DNA of 64,000 bases. It comes from Kluyvera sp047971185 (GTDB lineage: Bacteria; Pseudomonadota; Gammaproteobacteria; Enterobacterales; Enterobacteriaceae). Each line of letters opens with the position of its first letter. Positions within the stretch are counted from its first letter, which is position 1. The DNA lies in NCBI RefSeq assembly GCF_047971185.1, contig NZ_JBKDZH010000006.1, forward strand, positions 42,733 through 106,732, written 5' to 3'. Positions 26,823-36,900 of this stretch are shown here, in pieces. A model generated the notes under the pieces. The model saw only the letters and a list, made by a program, of their open reading frames with translations. It ran no database searches and had not been told where the DNA came from. Made by a program: the position numbers and the translations under genes.

Positions 26823-27698
26823 ATGAGTATTATTTCCACCAAATATCTGCTGCAGGATGCCCAGGCTAAAGGCTACGCGATACCGGCATTTAACATTCAC
26901 AACGCCGAAACGATCCAGGCGATCCTCGAAGTGTGCAGTGAAATGCAGTCACCGGTGATCCTCGCCGGTACCCCTGGCACCTTTAAACATATTGCGCTGG
27001 AAGAGATCTACGCATTGTGCAGCGCGTATTCCACCAGCTTTGATATGCCGCTGGCCTTACACCTGGATCACCATGAATTGCTGGAGGATATTCGTCGCAA
27101 GGTCAATGCTGGCGTGCGCAGCGCGATGATCGACGGTAGCCACTTCCCGTTTACCGATAACGTCGCGCTGGTGAAATCGGTGGTTGATTTCTGCCACGCG
27201 CACGATTGCAGCGTTGAAGCCGAACTGGGCCGCCTGGGCGGCGTGGAAGATGACATGAGCGTGGACGCCGAAAGCGCCTTCCTGACCGACCCGCAGGAGG
27301 CCCGACGCTTTGTCGAGCTGACCGGCGTCGACAGCCTGGCCGTGGCCATCGGCACCGCACATGGCCTTTACGCTAAAACGCCAAAAATCGATTTCCAGCG
27401 GCTGGCGGAAATTCGTGAAGTAGTCGACGTGCCGCTGGTGCTGCACGGCGCAAGCGACGTGCCGGACGAATACGTGCGCCGCGCCATCGAGCTAGGGGTA
27501 TGCAAAGTGAACGTCGCCACCGAGCTGAAAATCGCCTTCGCGGCGGCGGTGAAAGAGTGGTTTGCCGAGAACCCTCAGGGCAATGACCCGCGCTACTACA
27601 TGCGCGTGGGCATGAACGCGATGAAAGAAGTGGTGCGCAGTAAAATTCACGTTTGCGGATCGGCACATAAAATGATGGCGGATCCCCTGGTAGGGTAA
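26823..27698 (+). CDS. kbaY: Tagatose-1,6-bisphosphate aldolase catalytic subunit KbaY
   Basis: Class II zinc aldolase that cleaves tagatose-1,6-bisphosphate to dihydroxyacetone phosphate and glyceraldehyde 3-phosphate. It has 291 residues; the last few (ADPLVG) extend slightly beyond E. coli KbaY (286). The catalytic Asp and zinc His are in LALHLDHHE near residue 80; other zinc ligands are in GTAHGLY near 180 and VLHGASD near 208. It follows agaS by 12 bases. E. coli's agaBCD and agaI, which follow kbaY there, are absent. Confidence 0.94.
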   Translation: MSIISTKYLLQDAQAKGYAIPAFNIHNAETIQAILEVCSEMQSPVILAGTPGTFKHIALEEIYALCSAYSTSFDMPLALHLDHHELLEDIRRKVNAGVRSAMIDGSHFPFTDNVALVKSVVDFCHAHDCSVEAELGRLGGVEDDMSVDAESAFLTDPQEARRFVELTGVDSLAVAIGTAHGLYAKTPKIDFQRLAEIREVVDVPLVLHGASDVPDEYVRRAIELGVCKVNVATELKIAFAAAVKEWFAENPQGNDPRYYMRVGMNAMKEVVRSKIHVCGSAHKMMADPLVG

Positions 27699-27708
27699 AG
27701 CCACACCG

Positions 27709-28701
27709 CTAACACAGCCGCCAGATGCCGCCTTTCTTTGCGCCTACACGTTGCAGTTTGCCTCTTTGCTGCAACGTTTGCAGCGCTCGTTCGACCGTTC
27801 TGGCGGAAACATTAGCATCCTGAGCAATACTTTTCGCCGTCACCGTGGGTTGGGCGGCGATTTTCTGTAAAATCAGCACTTCCAATGCCGTCAGCTTTTC
27901 TTCCGACATTTCTTCCGACATTTCTTCCGACATTCCTGTCGGTTTACCTAATCCTTCTTGTAGCGCGGCAATAATATTGCCCAGCATAAATTCAATAAAC
28001 GGAGTACAGTCGCTTGCTTTATCACATTGCCCTAACACCTGATAATAGCGCTCCTGCTGATAGTGAATCAGTGTTTCAACAGGAAGCCATCCCAGTTCCT
28101 CACGCCATTCACTTAAAATCAATGTCTGCCACAAGCGTCCCATTCTGCCATTACCGTCAGCAAAAGGATGAATAAACTCAAACTCATAGTGAAACACGGC
28201 GCTGGCAATAAGCGGATGAATATCCGTTTCCTGCAACCACAGCAGCAAATCATTTATCAAGCGTAATACCTGCGATGCAGGCGGCGCCATATGGACCAGC
28301 CGTTCACCGCGGTATATCCCCACGCTACCTGAACGCAGCTGGCCTGGCGCATCCACAAGTCCCGCCATAAGCATGCGATGGGCGCTCTGCAGATCGACAA
28401 GCTGATGGCTTTTCCAGGCCAGCATTTTGTCGTAGGCCAGGAGGGCATTTCTGACTTCCTGAATATCTTTTGCCGGCGCAAGGACTCGCTTCCCCTCCAT
28501 TAATGCCGTCACCTGATCGGCAGTTAACGAGTTATGCTCAATAGCCAGCGAAGCCTGAATGGTACGGATACGATTCTCTTTGCGCAGCAAAGGGGATGTG
28601 CGCCCCGACATCGCCGCCCAATGACCTATAAGCTCACCAATTTCAATAACCTGATTGAGCATTAATGGTGTTACGCTAAAAGGCGGTTTGTAGGCGCTCA
28701 C
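27709..28701 (-). CDS. Fic-family protein with C-terminal winged helix
   Basis: Fic domain AMP-transferase-type protein, 330 residues. The active motif HPFADGNGRMGR lies at 178-189 with the catalytic His intact. The N-terminal inhibitory helix motif is SLAIEHNSLT (51-60), with the inhibitory Glu55 followed by His rather than the usual Gly or Asn. A linker of three MSEE units (257-268) leads to a winged helix-turn-helix (about 271-330, VTAKSIAQDANVSARTVERAL). GTG start, two bases after the rsmI stop, with GGGGAG inside the rsmI end, so it is likely co-transcribed. Target unknown; it could also be an autoregulated transcription factor. Confidence 0.85.
   Translation of the reverse strand: MSAYKPPFSVTPLMLNQVIEIGELIGHWAAMSGRTSPLLRKENRIRTIQASLAIEHNSLTADQVTALMEGKRVLAPAKDIQEVRNALLAYDKMLAWKSHQLVDLQSAHRMLMAGLVDAPGQLRSGSVGIYRGERLVHMAPPASQVLRLINDLLLWLQETDIHPLIASAVFHYEFEFIHPFADGNGRMGRLWQTLILSEWREELGWLPVETLIHYQQERYYQVLGQCDKASDCTPFIEFMLGNIIAALQEGLGKPTGMSEEMSEEMSEEKLTALEVLILQKIAAQPTVTAKSIAQDANVSARTVERALQTLQQRGKLQRVGAKKGGIWRLC
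27899..27934. repeat. In-frame 12-bp tandem repeat (three units) in the Fic gene
   Basis: TCTTCCGACATT occurs three times without a break, coding Met-Ser-Glu-Glu on the minus strand. It lies in the linker between the Fic domain and the winged helix. Changes in copy number would keep the frame. Confidence 0.95.
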
Positions 28702-28703
28702 AT

Positions 28704-29567
28704 TTACTCCCCTTGCTGCTCCAGCGCGTACTTATACAGCGCATTCTTCTTCACGCCGTGTATCTCTGCCGCCAGTGCCGCCGCTTTCTTCAACGGCAGC
28801 TCTTTTTGTAACAACGCCAGCGTACGCAGCGCATCAGCCGGGAGGTCATCTTCTTGCGCTTTATGCCCTTCGACAATCAGCACCATTTCGCCCTTACGAC
28901 GGTTTTCATCTTCTTTGACCCACGCCAGCAGTTCGCCGACCGGCGCGCCGTGGATGGTTTCCCAGGTTTTGGTCAGTTCGCGCGCCAGCACCACGTAGCG
29001 GGATTCGCCCCACACGGCGACCATATCTTCCAGGCTATCCAGCAGGCGGTGGGTGGATTCATAAAAAATCAGCGTACGCGGTTCTGCTTCAATGGCTTTC
29101 ATCGCGTCGCGGCGGCCTTTGGATTTCGCAGGCAGGAAGCCTTCGTAGCAGAAGCGATCGGACGGCAGACCGGCAGCGCTCAGCGCGGCAATCGCCGCGC
29201 ATGGGCCAGGGAGCGGCACCACGCGGATGCCCGCTTCGCGGCAGGTGCGTACCAGATGATAGCCCGGATCGTTAATCAGCGGCGTGCCGGCATCGGAAAC
29301 CAGCGCGATGTTCTGACCTTCTTTGAGCTTCGCCACCAGCGTTTCGGCTTTTTGTTGCTCATTGTGATCGTGTAAAGCAAACAAACGGGCGTTAATCGCG
29401 AAGTGTTGCAGCAATAAACCGGTGTGCCGCGTGTCTTCAGCCGCAATTAAATCAACAGCTTGCAATACTTCGAGCGCTCGTTGGGTAATATCAGCCAAAT
29501 TTCCGATAGGAGTAGGTACAATAAAGAGTTGGCCTTGAGAATTATCCGCCGATTCGTGTTGTTTCAT
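28704..29567 (-). CDS. rsmI: 16S rRNA C1402 2'-O-methyltransferase RsmI
   Basis: Methylates the ribose of cytidine 1402 in 16S rRNA with S-adenosylmethionine. It has 287 residues. Tetrapyrrole-methylase fold motifs: LFIVPTPIGNLADIT near 15, IAAEDTRHTGLLLQH near 42, SDAGTPLINDPGYHLV near 88, and GPCAAIAALSAAGLPSDRF near 120. Divergent from lpoA; the two starts are about 63 bases apart and share the promoter gap. Confidence 0.97.
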   Translation of the reverse strand: MKQHESADNSQGQLFIVPTPIGNLADITQRALEVLQAVDLIAAEDTRHTGLLLQHFAINARLFALHDHNEQQKAETLVAKLKEGQNIALVSDAGTPLINDPGYHLVRTCREAGIRVVPLPGPCAAIAALSAAGLPSDRFCYEGFLPAKSKGRRDAMKAIEAEPRTLIFYESTHRLLDSLEDMVAVWGESRYVVLARELTKTWETIHGAPVGELLAWVKEDENRRKGEMVLIVEGHKAQEDDLPADALRTLALLQKELPLKKAAALAAEIHGVKKNALYKYALEQQGE

Positions 29568-29629
29568 TGTTTCGTCCGTATTGCCGATTTAATATTGAGC
29601 ATTGCGTAAAAAATATCACTGGATACAGT

Positions 29630-31708
29630 ATGGTACCCTCAACATTTTCTCGTATGAAAGCCGCGCGTTGTCTGCCGGTTATCCTGGCTGCGCTGATTTT
29701 CGCAGGCTGTGGAACCCAGCAGCCCGCCGATCAGAGTGCCGCCCAGCTTCAGGGCGCGACGCAGGCTGATTCCGGCTTTTACCTGCAGCAGATGCAGCAA
29801 AGTTCGAATGATAGCAAGACCAACTGGCAATTACTCGCCATTCGTGCACTGCTGAAAGAAGGTAAGAGCCAGCAGGCGCTGGAGTTGTACAACCAGCTGC
29901 CGAAAGAACTGAACGCCGCCCAGCGTCAGGAGCAGTCGCTGCTGGCCGTTGAAATCAAGCTCGCGCAGAAAGATTACGCCGGCGCTCAGGCGCTGCTGCA
30001 GCCGCTGAAAGCCGATGATTTCGACAGCGCTCGCCAGGCCCGTTTCTGGCAGGACGTCATCACCGCCGAGCAGGGCAAACCGTCCCTGACGCTGCTGCGC
30101 GCCCTGGTTGCCCAGGCGTCGCTGCTGACTACTCCGCCAGAAAAACAGCAGAATAGCGACGCCACCTGGCAAGCGCTCTCCGCCATGACACAGCAGCAGG
30201 CCTACGCGCTGGTGATCAACGCGGATGAAAACGATCTGCGCGGCTGGCTGGATCTGCAGCGCATGTGGTTTGATAACCGCAACGATCCGGACATGCTGAA
30301 GGCGGGCATCAAAGACTGGCAGACCCGCTACCCGCAAAACCCGGGGGCGAAGGTGCTGCCGTCGCAGCTGGCCAACGTGCAGAACTTCAAGCCGGCGTCG
30401 GTGAATAAAATCGCCCTGCTGCTGCCGTTGAGCGGCCAGGCGTCGGTCTTTGGCCGAACCCTTCAGCAGGGTTTTGAAGCGGCGAAAAACGGCGTGATGC
30501 CGGTCAGCGGCAGCGCGGTACCGGAGCAGGTTGCCCAGGCGGCCTCCGCGTCGGTCGTGAGCCCATCGCAGGCTGAAATTAGCGATCTGACCAGCCCGCA
30601 GACCCAAACGCCGGAACAGACTGCGGCCTCCCCAGCGCCGGTTCAGGCCGCCGCTGAGCCAGAAACAACCGCCGAACAGACCAGCGAAACGCCAGCCGCA
30701 CAGCCGCAGGCCGTCACCAGCGTGGCGGCGAATCCGTCAGCGGAACTGAAAATCTACGACACCTCTTCCCAGCCGCTGAACCAGATTCTGGCGCAGGCGC
30801 AGCAGGACGGCGTCAGCCTGGTGGTCGGCCCGCTGTTGAAAAACAACGTCGACGAGATGCTGAAAAGCAACACCTCTCTCAACGTGCTGGCGCTTAACCA
30901 GCCGGAGTCGGTCACCAGCCGCGCCAATATCTGCTACTTCGCCCTTTCGCCGGAAGATGAGGCCCGCGACGCCGCGCGCCATATCCACGACCAGGGCAAA
31001 CAGTCTCCGCTGCTGCTGGTTCCGCGTAACGCCCTCGGCGATCGCGTTACCCAGGCCTTTGCCGACGAATGGCGCAAGCTGGGCGGCGGTACGGTCCTGC
31101 AACAGAAATTTGGTTCGCTCTCTGAGCTGCGCGGCGGCGTCAACGGCGGCTCCGGCATTTCCCTGTCGGGAACGCCGGTGGCCTCTACTCAGCCACAGCC
31201 GCAGAGCGTCACCATCGGCGGGCTGACCATTCCGGCCGCGCCAACCGATGCACAAATCACCGGCAGCAGCAAAGTCGATGCCGCCTATATTCTGGCAACA
31301 CCGGAAGAGATCGCCTTTATCAAGCCGATGATTGCGATGCGTAACGGCAGCCAGAGCGGCGCAATGCTGTACGCCAGCTCGCGCAGCGCCCAGGGCACTG
31401 CGGGCCCGGACTTCCGTCTGGAGATGGAAGGTTTACAGTATAGCGAAATCCCGATGCTGGCCGGCAGCAACCCGGCGCTGATGCAGCAGGCGCTGCGCGC
31501 GGTCAACAATGACTACTCGCTGGCGCGCCTGTACGCGATGGGCGTTGACGCCTGGGCGCTGGCCAATCATTTCTCTGAGATGCGCGGCGTGCCGGGCTTT
31601 GAGCTGAACGGCAATACCGGCGATCTGAGCGCCAGCCAGGACTGCGTGATTAACAGGAAGTTATCATGGCTCAAATACCAGCAGGGGCAAATCGTCCCGG
31701 CCAGCTAA
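29630..31708 (+). CDS. lpoA: Penicillin-binding protein activator lipoprotein LpoA
   Basis: Outer-membrane lipoprotein that activates PBP1A for peptidoglycan synthesis. It has 692 residues from MVPSTFSRMK; the ATG at 29630 follows GGATAC, and the open frame upstream is not conserved. The signal peptide ends at lipobox FAGC with Cys27. The N-terminal helical TPR-like domain spans about 30-255. The C-terminal LppC domain (about 260-690, periplasmic-binding-protein-like) starts at NKIALLLPLSGQASVFGR. A low-complexity Ala/Gln/Pro/Thr linker lies at about 300-375. The end overlaps yraN by 43 bases. Confidence 0.96.
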   Translation: MVPSTFSRMKAARCLPVILAALIFAGCGTQQPADQSAAQLQGATQADSGFYLQQMQQSSNDSKTNWQLLAIRALLKEGKSQQALELYNQLPKELNAAQRQEQSLLAVEIKLAQKDYAGAQALLQPLKADDFDSARQARFWQDVITAEQGKPSLTLLRALVAQASLLTTPPEKQQNSDATWQALSAMTQQQAYALVINADENDLRGWLDLQRMWFDNRNDPDMLKAGIKDWQTRYPQNPGAKVLPSQLANVQNFKPASVNKIALLLPLSGQASVFGRTLQQGFEAAKNGVMPVSGSAVPEQVAQAASASVVSPSQAEISDLTSPQTQTPEQTAASPAPVQAAAEPETTAEQTSETPAAQPQAVTSVAANPSAELKIYDTSSQPLNQILAQAQQDGVSLVVGPLLKNNVDEMLKSNTSLNVLALNQPESVTSRANICYFALSPEDEARDAARHIHDQGKQSPLLLVPRNALGDRVTQAFADEWRKLGGGTVLQQKFGSLSELRGGVNGGSGISLSGTPVASTQPQPQSVTIGGLTIPAAPTDAQITGSSKVDAAYILATPEEIAFIKPMIAMRNGSQSGAMLYASSRSAQGTAGPDFRLEMEGLQYSEIPMLAGSNPALMQQALRAVNNDYSLARLYAMGVDAWALANHFSEMRGVPGFELNGNTGDLSASQDCVINRKLSWLKYQQGQIVPAS

Positions 31709-32055
31709 CCCGCAAACAGACCGGTGACGCCGCGGAACTGCGCGCGCGTCGCTGGCTGGAGCGTCAAGGGCTCTGTTTTATCGCCGCCAACGTCCATGAG
31801 CGCTGCGGCGAGATCGACCTGATTATGCGTGAAGGGGCGGTGACGGTGTTTGTTGAAGTTCGTTACCGCGCTTCCAGTGCGTTTGGCGGCGCGGCCGCCA
31901 GCGTCACCCGCTGCAAACAGAACAAACTGTTACAGACCGCCCGTTTGTGGCTTGCCCGCCATAATGGGAGTTTTGATACTGTGGATTGCCGTTTCGATGT
32001 GATAGCCTTCACGGGCAATGAGATCGAATGGTTTCAGAACGCTTTTAGCTTATAG
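31666..32055 (+). CDS. yraN: UPF0102 endonuclease-like protein YraN
   Basis: Predicted endonuclease-fold protein, 129 residues. The PD-(D/E)XK-like core is visible: RKQTGDAAELRARRWLERQG, CGEIDLIMREGAVTVFVEVRYR, with the Glu-x-Asp and Glu-Val-Arg positions of the fold. Function is not established. The ATG lies within the lpoA 3' end, with AGGAAG ahead of it, so translation is probably coupled. Confidence 0.94.
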   Translation: MAQIPAGANRPGQLTRKQTGDAAELRARRWLERQGLCFIAANVHERCGEIDLIMREGAVTVFVEVRYRASSAFGGAAASVTRCKQNKLLQTARLWLARHNGSFDTVDCRFDVIAFTGNEIEWFQNAFSL

Positions 32056-32071
32056 AATGTAAAGGGATATC

Positions 32072-32662
32072 GTGCTCGAAAGAATCAAAGTGTGCTTCAC
32101 CGAAAGCATCCAGACCCAAATCGCCGCGGCGGAAGCGCTCCCGGACGCTATCTCCCGAGCCGCGATGACCCTGGTACAGTCGCTGCTGAACGGCAACAAA
32201 ATTCTCTGTTGTGGTAACGGTTCATCCGCGGCCAACGCACAGCATTTTGCGGCCTGCATGATCAACCGTTATGAAACTGAGCGTCCCGGTTTACCGGCGA
32301 TTGCACTAAATACGGATAACGTGGTCTTAACGGCAATCGCTAACGATCGCCTGCATGATGAAATCTATGCCAAGCAGGTGCGCGCGCTGGGTCACGCCGG
32401 TGATGTGCTGCTGGCTATTTCTACGCGCGGCAACAGCCGCGATATCGTGAAAGCGGTTGAAGCCGCCGTGACCCGCGACATGACCATCGTGGCCCTGACG
32501 GGCTACGACGGCGGCGAGCTGGCCGGTTTGCTGGGCCAGCAGGATGTGGAAATTCGCATCCCGTCGCACCGCAGCGCGCGCATTCAGGAAATGCACATGC
32601 TCACGGTGAACTGTCTGTGCGATTTAATTGATAACACCCTTTTCCCACACCAGGACGACTAA
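32072..32662 (+). CDS. diaA: DnaA initiator-associating protein DiaA
   Basis: Tetrameric SIS-domain protein that binds DnaA and promotes timely initiation at oriC. It has 196 residues, with the start codon GTG (MLERIKVCFTESIQ). The phosphosugar-type SIS loops are ILCCGNGSSAANAQHF near 45 and LAISTRGNSRDIV near 110; the family end CDLIDNTLFPHQDD is conserved. AAAGGGATAT precedes the start. Within the lpoA-yraN-diaA-dolP run. Confidence 0.96.
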   Translation: MLERIKVCFTESIQTQIAAAEALPDAISRAAMTLVQSLLNGNKILCCGNGSSAANAQHFAACMINRYETERPGLPAIALNTDNVVLTAIANDRLHDEIYAKQVRALGHAGDVLLAISTRGNSRDIVKAVEAAVTRDMTIVALTGYDGGELAGLLGQQDVEIRIPSHRSARIQEMHMLTVNCLCDLIDNTLFPHQDD

Positions 32663-32671
32663 GGAGAACAC

Positions 32672-33247
32672 ATGAAGGTAATTTCGACCCTCGCGGTCCT
32701 GATTTCCGCACTGCTGCTCCAGGGATGCATTGCAGCCGCCGTTGTTGGCACCGCTGCAGTGGGGACCAAAGCCGCAACAGACCCGCGCACGGTGGGAACT
32801 CAGGTGGACGACAGCACGCTGGAAGTTCGCGTTAACAGCGCCCTGTCGAAAGATGAACAGATTAAGAAAGAAGCGCGTATCAACGTGACCGCTTATCAGG
32901 GCAAAGTGCTGCTGACCGGACAAGCTCCGGACCTCAGCCTCGCGACCCGCGCGAAGCAGATTGCGGTAGGCGTGGATGGCGCCACCGAAGTGTTTAACGA
33001 AGTGCGTCAGGGCCAGCCAATCAGCCTCGGCACCTCTTCGTCCGACACCTGGATCACCACCAAAGTCCGCTCGCAGCTGTTAACCAGCGATCAGGTGAAA
33101 TCCTCGAACGTGAAGGCCACCACTGAAAATGGTGAAGTGTTCCTGATGGGCCTGGTGACCGACCGCGAAGGCAAAGCCGCGGCCGACATCGCCAGCCGCG
33201 TGAGCGGCGTGAAGCGCGTCACCACCGCGTTTACCTACATCCAGTAA
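32672..33247 (+). CDS. dolP: Outer-membrane BON-domain lipoprotein DolP (YraP)
   Basis: Division- and outer-membrane-stress-associated lipoprotein that binds anionic phospholipid and supports envelope integrity. It has 191 residues. The signal peptide ends at lipobox LQGC with Cys19. Two BON domains (about 45-115 and 123-190) contain the alternating beta/alpha pattern with GKVLLTGQAP and GEVFLMGLVTD. In E. coli it has its own sigma-E promoter; I did not find a clear one in the nine-base gap, so any would lie within diaA. Confidence 0.96.
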   Translation: MKVISTLAVLISALLLQGCIAAAVVGTAAVGTKAATDPRTVGTQVDDSTLEVRVNSALSKDEQIKKEARINVTAYQGKVLLTGQAPDLSLATRAKQIAVGVDGATEVFNEVRQGQPISLGTSSSDTWITTKVRSQLLTSDQVKSSNVKATTENGEVFLMGLVTDREGKAAADIASRVSGVKRVTTAFTYIQ

Positions 33248-33258
33248 TCCGCACTACT

Positions 33259-33287
33259 GCCCGGCAGCTTTACTGCCGGGCTATTTC
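33259..33287. terminator. Terminator between convergent dolP and yraR
   Basis: A 9-bp stem (GCCCGGCAG / CTGCCGGGC) with loop CTTTA and a T-rich tail on the plus strand (TATTTCTCT). It overlaps the last codons of yraR. Confidence 0.85.
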
Positions 33288-33911
33288 TCTCAGCTGACGC
33301 GACGTCAGAATCGTGACCGGTGAGGTTCCCGGACTCTTCGCCATTTTCAGCATCGCTTGCGCCACATCCTGCGCAGCAATCGCTTTCCAGTTGCCCGGCA
33401 GCAGACTAAACAGCGGCGCCAGCAGACGCTCGTTCAGCCGCGGTGTACCGCTGCGTTCCCCCAGCAGCATTGAAGGACGAGCGATCGTCAGCCGCGGCCA
33501 GCCCTGTTCAATCAAGGCCGACTCCATCTCTCCCTTCACCCGGTTGTAGAAAAACAGCGAGTTGGCGTTAGCCCCCAGCGCGCTGACCACCAGCAGCTGC
33601 TGTGCGCCCAGCCGCAAACCGGCCTGCGCGGTTTCCAGCACCAGCTCATAATCGACGTGGGTGAACGCGGCTTTTGAGCCCGCGTCGCGTATCGTGGTGC
33701 CGAGGCAGCAAAATACCGTATCAACGGCTGAGGTGACCTGCGCCAGCGCGGCGCTGAGATCCGGGTCATGCGGATTCTCAATGCCGAAGGCGTGCTCCAG
33801 CGGATGACGCGTGGGCGCAATAATCGATTCCACTTGCGCCTCGTGGCGTAGCAGGTTAAGTAAGTGCCCACCAACTAAGCCGGTGGCACCGGTGATAAGT
33901 ACGTGGTGCAT
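33270..33911 (-). CDS. yraR: NAD(P)-binding protein YraR
   Basis: Atypical short-chain dehydrogenase/NAD(P)-binding protein related to human HTATIP2/TIP30, 213 residues. The nucleotide loop is VLITGATGLVGGHLLNLL at the N-terminus; a YNRVKGEME (Tyr-x-x-x-Lys-like) pair lies near 140. The start at 33911 (MHHVLITGATG) is chosen over an in-frame ATG ten codons upstream. Substrate unknown. It lies at the junction where the cus locus begins. Confidence 0.93.
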   Translation of the reverse strand: MHHVLITGATGLVGGHLLNLLRHEAQVESIIAPTRHPLEHAFGIENPHDPDLSAALAQVTSAVDTVFCCLGTTIRDAGSKAAFTHVDYELVLETAQAGLRLGAQQLLVVSALGANANSLFFYNRVKGEMESALIEQGWPRLTIARPSMLLGERSGTPRLNERLLAPLFSLLPGNWKAIAAQDVAQAMLKMAKSPGTSPVTILTSRQLREIARQ

Positions 33912-33961
33912 AAAGAAGCTCCGTGTATTCCCCAGCCTCACAGAGCGAGGCTGGGGGGCAT

Positions 33962-36900
33962 TTATCCATTACGTCTGTGGCGATACATCCCTATTAATTT
34001 ATAGGCAGCCGGAATGATAAACAACGACAGCAGCGGCGCGGTGATCATCCCGCCAATCATCGGCGCGGCGATACGGCTCATCACTTCAGAACCCGCGCCC
34101 GTTCCCCACAGTATGGGCAATAACCCGGCAATAATCACGGCGACGGTCATCGCTTTTGGCCGCACGCGCAGCACCGCGCCGTGGTACAGCGCCTCGTCCA
34201 GCCCCTGCTCGGTGAAGGTTTCCGGCCGCTGGAGTCTGGGGTCGGCCTCTACGGCGTGACGCAGATACATCAGCATCACCACGCCAAACTCCGCCGCCAC
34301 CCCGGCCAGGGCGATAAACCCGGTGCCGGTTGCCACCGACATATGGAACCCCTGCCAGTAAAGGAACCAGATGCCGCCCACCAGCGCAAACGGCAGGCTC
34401 ATCAGAATCAGCAGCGCTTCCTCCACCCGCCGGAAGGCCAGATAGAGCAGGATGAAGATAATCATCACCGTCATCGGCACCATCAGCTTAAGCTTTTTAT
34501 TCGCGTGCTCCAGCAGTTCAAACTGCCCGGAAAACGCCACGCTGGTTCCCGGCTTGAGGGTCACGTTCTGGCTAATGGCCGCCTGGAGGTCGCGCACCAC
34601 CGAAACCATATCGCGATCGCGCGCGTCGATGTAGATCCAGCTCGCCGGACGGGCGTTTTCCGTTTTCAGCATCGTTGGTCCGGAAACCACCTGCACCTTC
34701 GCCACATCGCCCAGCGTAATCTGCTGCTTCGCGGGCGTCAGAATCGGCAGCTGACGCAGCGCCGTCGGGCCGTCGCGGAAACCCTGCGGATAACGGATGT
34801 TGATCGGGTAACGCGCCACGCCTTCGACGGTTTCCCCCACGGTCATCCCGCCGATGGCCGACGAGACAAACAGCTGCACATCCCCCACGGTCATGCCGTA
34901 ACGCGCCGCTTTCTCGCGGTCGATATCCACGTCGATATAGCGCCCGCCTTCCAGCCGCTCCGCCAGCGCGGAGACCACGCCCGGTACTGTTTTCGCCACC
35001 GTTTCAATACGCTGGGCCGCGTCATCGATATCCGCCAGCGAGGTCCCCGAGACTTTAATACCGATCGGGCTTTTAATACCGGTCGAGAGCATATCAATAC
35101 GGTTGCGAATCGGCGGCACCCACAGGTTCGCCAGCCCCGGCAGACGCACGGTGGCGTCCAGCTCATCGATAATTTTGTCGAGGGTCATCCCTGGCCGCCA
35201 CTGCTCCTGCGGCTTGAGCTGGATGGTGGTTTCAATCATCTCCAGCGGCGCGGAGTCGGTCGCCGTTTCCGCCTTCCCCGCCTTACCGAACACCGATGCC
35301 ACCTCCGGCACCGTTTTAATCAGCTTATCGGTTTGCTGCAACAGCACCGCCGCCTGCCCCGGCGAAATGCCCGGCAGCGTCGAGGGCATATACAGCAGAT
35401 CGCCCTCGTTAATCTTCGGCAGAAACTCACCGCCCACCTTGCTCAGCGGCCAGAGAACGGTAAACATCGACAGCACCGCCACCAGCAGCGTCAGCTTCGG
35501 CCACTTTAAGACCTTCAGCAGCAGCGGGTGATAGAGGGCTATCAGCAAACGGTTCAGCGGGTTGCGCGACTCCGGTGGAATTTTTCCCTTAATCCAGAAG
35601 CCCATCAGAATCGGGATCACCACGATCGCCAGCGCCGCCGCTCCGGCCATGGCGTAAGTTTTGGTAAACGCCAGCGGGCCAAACAGCCGCCCTTCCTGAC
35701 CTTCAAGCGTAAAGATTGGAATAAACGACAGGGTGATGATCAGCAGGCTAATAAACAGCGCCGGCCCCACTTCCACCGCCGCGTCGGTAATCTCTTTCCA
35801 GCGCGTGGCGTTGTCCATCTGCGCGTCGGGATGCGCTTCCTGCCAGTGCTCCAGCCGCTTGTGAGCGTTCTCGATCATCACGATCGCCGCGTCGACCATC
35901 GCCCCCACCGCAATCGCGATACCGCCAAGCGACATGATGTTGGCGTTGAGCCCCTGGAAATGCATGACGATAAACGCAATGCACAGCCCCAGCGGCAGCG
36001 AGACGATCGCCACCAGCGCCGAGCGCACGTGCCAGAGGAACAGCGCGCAGACGACCGCCACCACGATAAACTCTTCAATCAGCTTTCCGCGCAGGTTGTC
36101 GATTGCCCTGTCAATCAGCTGGCTGCGATCGTAGGTGGTCACCACTTCCACGCCTTCCGGCAGGCTTTTTTGCAGCGCGGCCAGCTTCTCCTTGACCGCC
36201 GTAATCACGTCGCGGGCGTTCTTGCCTGAGCGCAACAGCACCACGCCGCCCGCCACTTCGCCTTCGCCGTTCAGTTCGGCAATACCGCGGCGCATTTCCG
36301 GGCCAATCTGCACCCGGGACACGTCCATCAGGTAGACCGGTACGCCGTTTTCCCCCGCTTTCAGGACGATATGGTTAAAGTCTCCCAGGCTTTTGAGGTA
36401 GCCGGTCGCGCGCACCATATATTCCGCTTCGGCGATTTCAACCGATGAACCGCCCGCTTCCTGATTCGAAGCGCTGAGTGCCTGTTTGACCTCGCCCAGG
36501 CTGATACCGTATTGGGCGAGCTTCATCGGGTCGACCTGCACCTGATACTGTTTCACCACGCCGCCGACCGACGCCACTTCGGCGACGTTAGGGATGGTTT
36601 TCAGCTCATACTTGAGGAACCAGTCCTGCAGCGAGCGCAGCTCCGCCAGATCGTGCTTGCCGCTTTTGTCGACCAGCGCATACTCAAAGATCCAGCCGAC
36701 GCCGGTGGCGTCCGGGCCAATCTCCGAGCTGACGCCCTGCGGTAATTTGCCCTGCACCTGGTTGAGGTACTCCAGCACGCGCGAGCGCGCCCAGTACAGG
36801 TCGGTGCCGTCTTCAAAAATGACGTACACGTAGGAGTCGCCGAACTGCGAGAAGCCGCGCACGGTCTTCGCCCCCGGCACCGACAGCATGGTGGTGGTGA

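Noticed and set aside
27899..27934. Short tandem repeats as a possible CRISPR array
   Set aside because: Units are contiguous without spacers and encode MSEE in frame within the Fic gene.
34181..35509. 442-codon open frame antisense to cusA
   Set aside because: Fully opposite cusA, His/Arg/Gln-rich shadow composition, no start signals.
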